From assembly GCA_015143295.1 (NCBI GenBank), contig CM026560.1, forward strand, positions 8,744,501 to 8,808,500: 64,000 bases of DNA. The letters run 5' to 3'. Position numbers and translations under genes: made by a program. How positions within the stretch are numbered: the stretch's first letter is position 1; each line of letters starts with the position of its first letter. Source of the DNA: Tetracentron sinense (Eukaryota > Streptophyta > Magnoliopsida > Trochodendrales > Trochodendraceae). This document shows, one piece after another, positions 34,331-45,033 of the stretch. The notes under the pieces are model-generated. The model had not been told where the DNA came from. It saw only the letters and a list, made by a program, of their open reading frames with translations, and made no database searches.

Positions 34331-34469
34331 TCAACAGAAATCGAAGTCACGACTCCTATCTAGAGCACCATCGTCATGATAGTGATCCATGGAAGGTTCC
34401 GGGTCACGGTACTCTTCCTCGACCCAAGGTTCGTCGCCACACAAATCGAATGGAACCCGAGCACCTGCC
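34331..34469 (-). other. LTR micro-ORF (frameshifted start)
   Basis: The frame AGARVPFDLC then PWVEEEYRDPEP runs to TGA at 34331. The ATG is out of frame by an extra base (ATGATCGGCAGG versus ATGTCGGCAGG). The PFD and PWVEEEY core is kept. Confidence 0.45.
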
Positions 34470-34485
34470 GATCATAACAATATCG

Positions 34486-34506
34486 ACTGAGCATGGAATA
34501 CTCAGT
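34486..34506 (-). other. Conserved LTR hairpin with outer-pair covariation
   Basis: Minus sense ACTGAG-TATTCCATG-CTCAGT. Copies at 43111 and 53114 have GCTGAG/CTCAGC; the outer pair changed G-C to A-T with pairing kept. Confidence 0.6.
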
Positions 34507-35430
34507 GTATACAAACTAATAACAGTAAAGCAGTTGGGCATGGAGCATACGAGACATGGAGAATGAAATCCGTAAAATCCTTAAAGTATGGAAACCGTGA
34601 AAACATATGTGAGATAATATTCGAAACAAAAACCGTAACCGTGTAAGTCAATCAATAATCATAGCCTTATGAGTTCTTGTGAGTTCATGGAGTTACTTAG
34701 AGTCATTGTGATCCGTAGAGACATAGAGCATAGAGCATAGAGCAATACCGTAGAGCATTTCCATAGAGCATAACCTTAGAGATCTTAGAGCATTTTATTG
34801 TGATCCGTGGAGCTTGTGAGACGATCTTAGAGCATTATCATAGAGTTTTCTTGTGAGCATGGTATGATCCTTAGAGCTTGTGAAACGATCTTAGAGAAAT
34901 CATAGAGTTACTTAGAATCATTCATTATTCGTCTTTTCGTGAAAAAAAACCCTTGTTTGTACTTTTGAGAAATCCATGGAAAACATCGGTTTATGCGAGA
35001 CATGCGAGCATATGCACTTAATAAGAGAAATCATCATATTTAAGCATAGAATCCCTTAGAGGTATTTCATCAAACACTTAGAGTGCATCATAATAGTAAC
35101 CTTCATCCAAGTATATAATCACACCTTTTTCATACATAAAATCAATACATATAGATAGGGCATAGATAAGAAGAATCATATTTATTAACTAGTAGGATTG
35201 CAAGATTGTAGTAGAGTGTATCTACCTTAGAGAAATCAATGGGTTTGACTCCCAATGGCTGGAACAAGCAAGAACAGTGAGTTCTTGGTTGGAAATCACC
35301 AAGGGAAGTGGAAGAACCTTGATCTTCCACAAGCTTGATCAACAAGTAGTTCCCCCTCCTTCTTCTCTCTCTCAAAATCTCCTAAGATAGGGCACAGAGG
35401 GTTTCTGAAACCCTAAGGCACGAACTCAGC

Positions 35431-35440
35431 CTATTTATAG
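35431..35440 (-). promoter_or_regulatory. TATA box of the 34027-35901 LTR
   Basis: Minus strand CTATAAATAG, about 460 bp from the LTR start. It lies directly downstream of the palindrome cluster, giving the expected U3/R layout. Confidence 0.55.
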
Positions 35441-35489
35441 GCAAGGGGTGGTGTTTAAAGTCTTAAACACCCTTAATGAAGAAAAACTG

Positions 35490-35690
35490 CGCATGACCGA
35501 TCGATCGGTGCTATGGACCGAGCGATCGGAGGCTTACCGATCGATCGGTGTTATGACCGAGAGATCGGTCAAAAACACACTCTCTGGAATTTTTCCCCAT
35601 ACAAAAAAGTTAACCGTGCGATAGCCATCGAGCGATCGGTAGTGGACCGATCGATCGCAGGTAATGACCGAGCGATCGGTGCTCTGTTAT
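35490..35690. promoter_or_regulatory. GATCGATC palindrome cluster upstream of TATA
   Basis: At least six copies of (A/G)CCGA(T/G)CGATCGG-type palindromes in 200 bp, 50-250 bp upstream of the TATA box on the minus strand. Candidate enhancer. Confidence 0.5.
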
Positions 35691-35901
35691 GTCTGGACTG
35701 TTTTGACCATATCTTTTTACTCGCTCGTCGGATTTCGACGATTCAACTTGCGTTGGATCCGTCTTTCGAAAACGAACACTTCTGACGTTTTGGAATTTCC
35801 GATTTCTCCCTTATTTATTAATTAGACTACGAAAACTATGAAAACGGCCAATTAGCTATGAAGGTGCTATTTATTAAGGATGAAAAGTTCGGGGTGCTAC
35901 A

Positions 35902-38900
35902 CCACCACTACCACCACCCACCACCACTACCATCACCACTACCCCCACTACTACTACCCACAACCATCACCTACCCACCACCACAACCATCACCACTACC
36001 ACCCCCACTACCATCACCTACCCACCAACACTGCCATCACCACTACCACCACACATACCATCACCCCACCACCACTACAATCACCACCACCACCACCACG
36101 GCCATCACCTACCCACCACCACTACTACTATCTCCTACCCAGCACCCCATCACCACTACCACCACCCACCTCCACTACCATCCTCTACCCTCCACGACTA
36201 CTACCCACCAGCACTGCCATCACTACCATCACCAATACCACCACCACTACCATCACCTACCCACCACCTCTACCTCACCACTACCACCACACATACCATC
36301 AACTGCCATCAACTCCACACCACCACTACCATCACAACTACCAGCTCCACTACCACCACCAACAACAAGCACTGCCATCACCTACACACCACCAACACCA
36401 TCACCACTAACACAACCACTACCATCACCCACCACCACTACCCTCACCAGTACCACCACCACTACCATCACCTACCCACCACAACTACCCTCACCACTAC
36501 CACCACCCACCACCAATACCACCATCAGTACCATCACCACTACCACCACCACTACCATCACCTTCCCACCACCATTACCACCACACTACCACAACCCACC
36601 ACCACTACCACCACCCACAAAAACTACCACTACCATCACCTACCCACCACCACTACTACCCACCAGCACTACCATCACCACTACCACCACCACTACCATC
36701 ACCTACCCACCACCCCATCCCCACTACCACCACCCACAACCACTACCATCACCATTACCACCACAACTACCATCACCTACCCACAAAACTACCATCACAA
36801 CTACAACCAAGCACCACGACTACTACCCACCACCACCACAACCACCACCTACCCATCACGACTACTACCCACCACCACCACCACCACCACCACCACCCAC
36901 CACCACTACCATCACCACTAACCCCACCACTACTACTACCCACTACCATCACCTACCCACCACCACTACCATCACCACTACCACCAACACTACCCACCAC
37001 CACTACCATCACAACTAGCATCACCACCACCACCACTAACCACCACTACCATCACTGCCATCACCACTACCACCCCACTACACACCACCACTACCATCAC
37101 AACTACCAGCTCCACTACCACCACCAACTACCATCACCTACCCACCACAAGCACCATCCCTACTACCACAACAACTACCACCATGCACCACCACTACCTT
37201 CACCATTACCACCACCACCTACTCACAATCACTTACCCATCACGACTACTACCCACCACCACTAACATCACCAATACCACCACCACTACCACCCCCCACC
37301 ACCACCGTCACCTATCCATCACGACTACTACCCACCACCACTACCATCACCACTACAACCACCACTACCACAACCCACCACCACTACCATCACCTTCTCA
37401 CCAATACTACCACCACCACGACCACAACCCACCACGGCTACCACCACCCACTACCACCACCACAACCATCACCTACCCACCGCCACTACTACCCACCTGC
37501 ACTACCATCACCACTACCACCCCCACTACCATCACTTACCCACCACGACTATTACGCACCACCAATACCACCACCCCTACGTTCACAACCATCACCTACC
37601 CACCACCGCTATCATCACCACTACTACCATCCACTACCATTTCCATCACTACCATCACAACCACTACTACCATCACCTACACACCACCACTATCACCACC
37701 CCTACCAGCACTACCATCACCTACCCACAACCACTACCATCCCCTACCCACCACCACTACCATCTCCATTACCACCACCACTATCATCACCTACCCACCA
37801 CCACAACCATCACCACTACCACCAAGCACCACCAATACCACCACCACTACAACCATCACCTACCCATCACGACTACTACCCACCACCACTACCACCACCC
37901 ACCACATCTACCATCACCACTACCACCACAACTACCACTACCCCCCACCACTACCATCATCACTACCATCACCACTACCACCACCACTACCTTCACCTTC
38001 CCACCACCACTACCACCACCACTACCACAACCCACCACCACCCACTACCACCACCACTACCATCACCTACCACCACCACTACTACCCACCAGCAATACCA
38101 TCACCACTACCACCTCCACTACCATCACCTACCCACCACGGCTACTACGCACCACCACTACCACCACCTCTACCATCACTACCATCACCTACCCACCAAC
38201 ACTATCATCACCACTACCACCACCCACTACCATTACCATCACTACCCTCACCACCACCACTACCATCACCTACCCACCACTACTTCCACCACCCCTACCA
38301 TCACCTACCCACCACCACTACCCTCACAACTACCACCACCCACCACCCTTACCATCACTACCATCACCACCACAACTACCATCACCTGCCCACCACCACT
38401 ACCATCACCAGTACTACCATCCCTACAATCACTACCATCACCTACCTACCACCACTACCTTCACCACTACCACCACCACTACGAGCTCCACTACGAAAAC
38501 CCTCTACCATCACCACTACCCCAACCACTACCACCAACCACCACCACTATCACCACCCCTACCATGACTACCATCATCTACCCACCACCACAACCCTCAC
38601 CACTACCACCACCTACCACCATTACCATCACTACCATCACCATCACCACAACCATCGCCACTACCACCACCACTACCATTACCACTACCAGCTGCACTAC
38701 CACAACCCACTACCATCACTACTATCACCTACCCACCACCACTACCCGAACCACTACCACAACCCACCACCACTACCATCACCATTACCACCACAACTAC
38801 CATCACCTACATTCACCTACCCACCACCACTACCTTCACCACTGCCACCACCACTACCATCAGCACAACCACCTCCACTACCACAACCCACTACCATCAC

Positions 38901-38926
38901 TACTTTCATCTACCCACAACCACTAC
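35902..38926. repeat. Minisatellite block 3
   Basis: 3.0 kb of the same repeat. The segment from 37824 (ccaccaagcaccacc anchor) is the left part of a roughly 1.1-kb higher-order unit. That unit resumes at 53569 after the solo LTR. Confidence 0.92.
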
Positions 38927-39229
38927 TGTAGAGCCCCGGACCTTTTTTTTTTACAGTTAATGAATGATACTCTCATTGTCATTTTGCCTTTAAAGAGGTA
39001 TAATCAATAAATAAGGAAGAAATTAGAAATTTCTGAAATGTCAGGAATGTTCCTTTTCAAATTACGAGCCCAACGCAAGTTGAATCATCAAAATCGGACA
39101 AACGAGTTAAAAGATATGGCCAAAACAGTCTGGACCTGTAGGCAAAACGTAGCTCTATTATGCACTAAGGACGTGCTCTGACGACGGACCCTGATAACGT
39201 AGCACAGACAACGTACTCTGATAACGTAT

Positions 39230-39620
39230 ACATTGTGCATCCATTGTACAGCTCACAACGGCTACATTGTACAGCTCACAACAGGTACGTTGTACAGCAC
39301 AACGGGCACGTTGTACATAAGTCAACGGACTACGAGCTCAGCACTATGCACGACACAACGTGACAACGGGTTCGGCACCCTTCACAACGGACAACGTGTT
39401 TGGTACTATTCACAGCACAACGTGTTTGGTACTATTCACAGCACAACGAGTTGGCAATATTCACAGCACAACGAGTTGGCACTATTCACAGCACAACGAG
39501 TTGGCACTATTCACAGCACAACGTGTTCAGCACTGTTCACAGCACAACGTGTTCAGCACTGTTCACAGCACAACGTGTTTGGCACTGTTCACAGCACAAC
39601 GTGTTCAGTACTATTCACGG
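39230..39620 (+). repeat. 26-27 bp tandem array with CACAACGTGTT core
   Basis: About nine units of ttcacagcacaacgtgtt(t/c)(a/g)gcacta from about 39380, with degenerate units before that. It occupies the place taken by the GATCGATC cluster in related LTRs. The ACGTG core resembles a bZIP site; that reading is inference. Confidence 0.7.
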
Positions 39621-41461
39621 TCCTCGCGTCTTGGCAGAAATTTCAGTAAGGGTATTATGGTCTTTTGGTCGGTTCACTCTTACCTTAAGAGTTTAACCCG
39701 AGCCTTTAGGGCTCATTCTCGACACTTAGAGAGATTGGGAGATAAGAAGAGAGGAGAGGGCGATTCCTAAATCTAGGGTTTCCATTTTGGAGAAAAATCA
39801 AAGGGATTTGAGACCCTAGATCACTTCAAGCTCGGCTCTTCTCCCAGATCTCGGCTCAAGCACTCGTGGAGAGCGTTCTCCAAGCTAGGGCAGTAGCTAC
39901 ACAGTCGTTTTGGAAGGGGGATTTCTTCCTCACTTGATCAAGGTCGGTACTTCTTGCTACCCTCCTAGTTATAGTTCCTTTTTTCCCTTTATTTCTTTTG
40001 ATTTTCCTTCATCTACACATGAGCTATGAGATGGATGGTTGTGAATGGTGAATGGAGATGGAATGGGCGATTGGATGCCAATGGTTGTGTGTGATGAACA
40101 AATGGGGAAGGGCATTGTTCCAATAATGAACATACATGTATGATTGAGTAAAACCCATCTAGAAAAGCATGTTGTAGGGTAAATCCATAATGAACACACC
40201 ATGTTTGATGAAATGCCAAGGTGAATACAGTGAGCTGTAAATTAGGAATTGCATGCCTAATAAATTATGAATATTGCTAGGGACTATGATAGTGTGTTTC
40301 TTGCTTTCCCTAAATGATATGAATATTACATTGCTCAATCATTGATGTTTTATGTGTTGTGATATTACCCAAATGTCATGTTTAAATTTAAATGCAAGTA
40401 TGTACACGGTTCCCACGAGCACGGCATGCATGACATGAATTATCGAGGTTTTCAAGAACATGGTTAGAGGTGGGACATATCCTATGATATGTTTGAAAGT
40501 ATGCCTCTTTTTTTTTTCTTTTTTTAGAAACACAGTTCTTGGGGGGCATACATCGAATCCCAAGATCTGACTAAGATTCTAATTGATTTTATTCAATAAA
40601 GGTTATAATAACATTCACCTTTGCGACTTTGAAATTGTTAAGTCAAATCCACGTTAGAATAGTACTCGCAAAACTTCACAAGTGTCAAGTCTCCTGTCGA
40701 TTCACACGAACCTTCTTTTTCCTTTAAAGCTTTCTCTAATGGAAGCTAATGGCCCTTCCAAATTTCCAGCTCTAGGAATCTTGAATAAAGATCCAATCTT
40801 TGTTGATCAAGAACCTTTCTTGATGAACAAGATAAATTCTTGCTTTTCCTCAAGATCCAATCAAGAAGACAAAAGAAGAGAGAGATGGGTGTGACCGTAC
40901 ACCTCAAGGAGAGAGAGGGGAGGGCGTGAACTTGAGGAGAGGGAGAGATGAAAAATTCTGGAGAATTATCTATCTTAAAGGGCTGGGCATCCAATCCTTT
41001 ATATAAGTTCTCTCTTGGTTGCTTGAATTGTAATCCAATTATAATTCATTAACCTTATCCTAATCCAATTAGGATTCCTCAATAGTTTCCTTTATTGATT
41101 ATTCTCCTAATCCAATTAGGATTAATCTTAAAAGAAACCAACCTTATCCATTAGTAACTAATCTTATCCTTATCCAATAAGGAATCTTGAATTAGTAACT
41201 AACTAATGGAATCCCTAACAATTAGGGAATCTTTAATTAGTAACTAATTAACTGTAGCACCCCGGACTTTTTCATCCTTAATGAATAGCACCTTCGTAGC
41301 TAATTGGCCGTTTTTGTAGTCTAATTAATAAATAAGGGAGAAATCGGAAATTCTGAAACTTCAGAAATGTTCGTTTTCGAAAGACGGATCCAACGCAAGT
41401 TGAATCGTCAAAATCCGACGAGCGAGTCAAAAGATATGGTTAAAACAGTCCAGACATACAG

Positions 41462-41652
41462 AGCACCGATCGCTCGGTCCAGTCAGCGATCGATCGGTCC
41501 ATAACCGATCGATCGGTAGCTATCGCACGGTCAGAAATTTTGTATGGGGAAATTTTCCAGAGAGTGAGTTTTTGACCGATCGATCGGTCAATAACACCGA
41601 TCGCTCGGTAGGCAACCGATCGATCGGTCATAACCACCGATCGCTCGGTCTT
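41462..41652. promoter_or_regulatory. GATCGATC palindrome cluster (solo LTR 41253)
   Basis: About eight copies alternating ACCGATCGCTCGGT and ACCGATCGATCGGT, including the perfect 16-bp palindrome GACCGATCGATCGGTC. This is the cleanest copy of the cluster in the window. Confidence 0.55.
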
Positions 41653-42469
41653 CGCGTTTTTGCAGAAATTTCAGTAAGGGCGTTTTCGTCTTTTGGGTGT
41701 TAAACCCTTACCCATAAGGGTTTGCTCGACCCTTTGAGCCCTCATTCACCTCACTTAGAAGGTTTTGAGAGAGAAGAAGAGAAGAGAAGGGGGATTTACA
41801 TCTAGGGTTTTCCACTTGAGAGAATCAAGGGTTTTAGAACCCTAGAACCGTTCTAAAGGCTTGGATTCTCCAAATCCAACCTCAAGCTCGTGTGGAGTAC
41901 CTCGTCCAAGCTAGGGCAGCGTTTCTACATCATCCTCAAGGATTTTCTTTCCCTTTCCAAGGTTAGTACACTCTTCCTAGTTACTTTGGTAATAACCTAG
42001 GATTTTTCTAAGTAAATATGTGTTGGATCTTCCCCATTGTTCCCTTGTGTTGGTATATGCTAAATCCCTAAAACATAAACAAGATAATACAAACAAATGG
42101 TGGAATGTATGAATGGATGAGGAGTGGAGGCGATTGGATGCCATGTTGTGATGTGTTGAATGATGAGAAAAATGGTGGAAGGGCATATTACGCATAATGA
42201 ACACACCCCAAGTGTTTGATGAAATGTTCGAATGAGAAAATATGAAATAACTAAAGGTAAAAAGGTTGAATACCACATGTTTGATAGAATGCATGAATAA
42301 ACTAAGATTTGAAAGCATGAGTCACATAAATGTTCCCCATTTGGCAAGTTGTATGCATGTGTTTATTTCACTTCTTAAATTCGCATGTGAGTTGGGAATT
42401 GTTAAAATGCTATATGTCATCATGATTTCACGATTGCTATGCACGAGCACATATGTAGATGGAGGATAC

Positions 42470-42930
42470 TGTCAAGGAGGTTGGTAGCCCCGGTTAAGGG
42501 TGCTAACCTCTGGCTCATAAGAAAGGAAATGATATTGTCAAGGAGGTTGGTAGCCCGGTTAAGGGTGCTAACCTCTGGCTCATAAGAAAAGGAAATGATA
42601 TTGTCAAGGAGGTTGGTAGCCCCGGTTAAGGGTGCTAACCTCTGGCTCATAAGAAAGGAAATGATATTGTCAAGGAGGTTGGTAGCCCGGTTAAGGGTGC
42701 TAACCTCTGGCTCATAAGAAAAGGAAATGATACTGTCAAGGGGGTTGGTAGCCCAGGGATGTGCGGGTGCTAACCCCTGGCTCATAAGAAAGGTATTGTA
42801 CTGTCAAGGAGGCTGGTAGCCCAGGGATGTGCGGGTGCTAGCCTCTGGCTCATAAGAAAGGTATCGTACTGTCAAGGAGGTTGGTAGCCCAGGGATATGC
42901 GGGTGCTAACCTCTGGCTCATAAGAAATAT
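42470..42930. repeat. Seven-unit hairpin array (66-68 bp) in solo LTR
   Basis: Units begin tgtcaagg at 42470, 42536, 42602, 42668, 42734, 42802 and 42870. Each carries GAGGTTGGTAGC...GCTAACCTC. Unit 5 has GGGGTT/AACCCC and unit 6 has GAGGCT/AGCCTC: two separate compensatory pair changes. Confidence 0.85.
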
Positions 42931-43110
42931 TGAAAGGACAACTCAAAGAGGAATTGTATGATGCATAGACATGTTTTAGTTTCATAATAATTATGACTTG
43001 ATAAAATGTTTATGTATTATGTTGCTTTACATAATTATGATCTGTACTATTCTATCACTTGTATATGTTATTTGTTCGTTATTACCATTGTTAGTTAGGG
43101 GCTTGTACTC

Positions 43111-43131
43111 GCTGAGTATTCCATGCTCAGC
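43111..43131 (+). other. Conserved LTR hairpin GCTGAG...CTCAGC
   Basis: Six-bp stem with loop TATTCCATG, 10 nt before the micro-ORF ATG. Confidence 0.65.
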
Positions 43132-43140
43132 CGTACTTTC

Positions 43141-43296
43141 ATGTCGGCAGGTACTCGAGTCCCTCTCGACATTTATGATCCGGGTCCTTGGATAGAGGAG
43201 GACTATGGCGAGGAGGAACCTTATGAGGATCTAGTAGTCGAGCCTCAGGCGGAGGCGAGAGACTTAGACCATTGGCCCCACGGGGATGACTATTGA
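43141..43296 (+). other. LTR micro-ORF, 51 codons
   Basis: ATG TCG GCA GGT ... TGA, beginning MSAGTRVPLDIY with core PGPWIEEDYGEEEPYED and a longer acidic tail ending GDDY. Same position after the hairpin as in five other LTRs. Rich in Asp/Glu, no membrane segment, no recognised domain. Confidence 0.5.
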
Positions 43297-45020
43297 ACGA
43301 GACAGAGTTGTATTTTGTCTTTTGTATTTTGTTAGGTGGGCCTGTCCACCTTAGACTTAGACGTGTTTTGTATTTATGTTAACTTGGAGTACTACATTTT
43401 GGATCCTTATAAAGAAAAGAAAATTTTAGTCTTCGCTTCCGCAAATTATGTTTAGCTTCCGCGCTCTGATTATCATTGTTTAGTACCTTATTTATCTTGT
43501 TCATTACAGGATGGTTTGGCAGGTTTGTTTAGTCCACCTAAAGTATCCCTAAACTCCTAGGGGGTATTTTGGGGCGTTACATTAACTAACTAACTAACTA
43601 ACTAACCTTATCCAATAAGGTGTTAATTAATTAGAAACTAATTAAAATAAAACTTCCTCCATAAAGTGGGCGTCCCACCCTAGGTGGGTCCCACTCCACA
43701 CGCCCAAAGGGTTTCCAAAACCCTTCTTGGTCACTTGAATTATTCTTTTATAATAATTCTCAATGGGTCCTACCCATTTGGTTTTTCACATCTAATGTGA
43801 TTCCACCTTTTAGAGCTTCACTATACCATATAGTGATTACTTAGAGAAATTAATTAATTTAATTATAAATTAAATTAAATACTTTAAGAAGGTCCTTGTG
43901 TGTGGGATCTAAAGGGATCTCCTATTTCCGGTTGTGGAACCAAGTACTTCACCTTTTTGGTTGAAGCATTGTTACTAGGAAACATCTTTCCTAAAACTCC
44001 ATTAGGATCATAGAATGTTATCTAAGTCCCTGGACTTCCACCAATCACAATTAATGTCCATTAACACAATGTGATTAACCTCCAGAAATTAGAGAATTGC
44101 TTGTAAGTACCATCTCACAATATATTTACAAATAAATCCTTCCACATTCCGATATCACATGTAAGCTTCCGGGATTGGAACAATTCCACTGTCTTAGTCC
44201 CTAACTTATGAATAGAACTCTTTCTCATGATTGCTTTTCATTGAATTGAACCTCCAAAACACTTTTGAAGAAAACATTAGAAAAGAACTGACATATATAT
44301 TTATATATACTTTTCCATATTAAAAAAATATCAACTTCGATAAAGACCATTTTACCGAAAAGCACCAGTACTGGATTTAACAGTTCAGTTCAACAAGTAT
44401 CACCTTGATATCATTATCTCCAATTAAGGAGTTGTGGATTCCTTATTGAGTGTTTACACACTTCTCCAAACATAGTGTACATGACCCAACGTACCCGGAG
44501 TTAGTCCTGTGTATTGGACATTGCCGATTGGCACATCAAAGCCATATAGACAAATGTCTGAGAAAATGTTAACCTCTCAGGTCTAAGGACAATTTGGCAA
44601 ATGGATAACCCTAATACAATCTGACAGTGTATTCCATAGGGTATCCACTAGTGACCCCGTTCAGTATTATGTACTTGCTACATATACTCACATGTTAGTC
44701 AAGAGTTACCACTCTCTGTGAATGAGATTCATCACACTATCTCATAGAACTACACATGTGCAAGCCATGATGAAGTACGGCGCCCAACCATTACTCTAGA
44801 GGCTTCGAACAATATTAGGTTTACTAGGAACCGGAAAATGATATCTCCTCGCAACCTTTGCATGATTTTCCTACAATGTTACCTATGGAACTTTATGTCA
44901 TCATCATATGAGACAGTAATTAATATAAATACCCTTTATAGTTGGTTGTGTGAATATGATGTTTGTCTAATCAACATAGAAAAGTCTCTTATTGGCTTTC
45001 GAGGGCATATATGTCCAACA

Positions 45021-45033
45021 ATCTCCCACTTGC
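45021..45033 (-). other. Polypurine tract of the LARD
   Basis: Minus strand GCAAGTGGGAGAT immediately before the LTR start TGTTGGACATATATG. It is a common PPT form in plant LTR elements. Confidence 0.75.

Larger units (their letters stand above)
34027..35901 (-). repeat. Solo gypsy LTR in minisatellite
   Basis: Minus sense TGTAGCACCCCG...GGGTCGCGACA, 1875 bp, with CCACC on both sides (TSD plausible but low complexity). Contains a GATCGATC palindrome cluster (35490-35690), TATA CTATAAATAG (35431-35440), short catagagc repeats (about 34690-34910), the hairpin (34486-34506) and the micro-ORF remnant. Related to the LTR at 41253-43581 by its shared start. Confidence 0.9.
41253..43581 (+). repeat. 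Solo gypsy LTR inside the LARD LTR
   Basis: TGTAGCACCCCGG...GGGGCGTTACA, 2329 bp, TSD TTAAC at 41248-41252 and 43582-43586. The right LARD LTR shows the empty site near 51185. It contains the GATCGATC cluster (41462-41652), a seven-unit hairpin array (42470-42930), the CTGAG hairpin (43111-43131) and the longest micro-ORF. Confidence 0.95.
40494..45020 (-). repeat. 3' LTR of the LARD (left, interrupted by a solo LTR)
   Basis: TG at 40494, CA at 45020. Without the solo LTR and one TSD copy it is about 2193 bp, matching 2185 bp for the right LTR. The TATA (minus TATATAAAG) is at 40997-41005. The insert falls inside the CCAAT palindrome array. Confidence 0.9.

Noticed and set aside
39233-39770. 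Overlapping ORFs of 98-138 codons with FTAQRV repeats.
   Set aside because: They are translations of the 26-27 bp LTR tandem array in three frames; no conservation of any frame.
42470-42930. Regular repeats that resemble a CRISPR array.
   Set aside because: Repeats and spacers are both conserved, the array lies in an LTR of a plant element, and no cas genes exist here.
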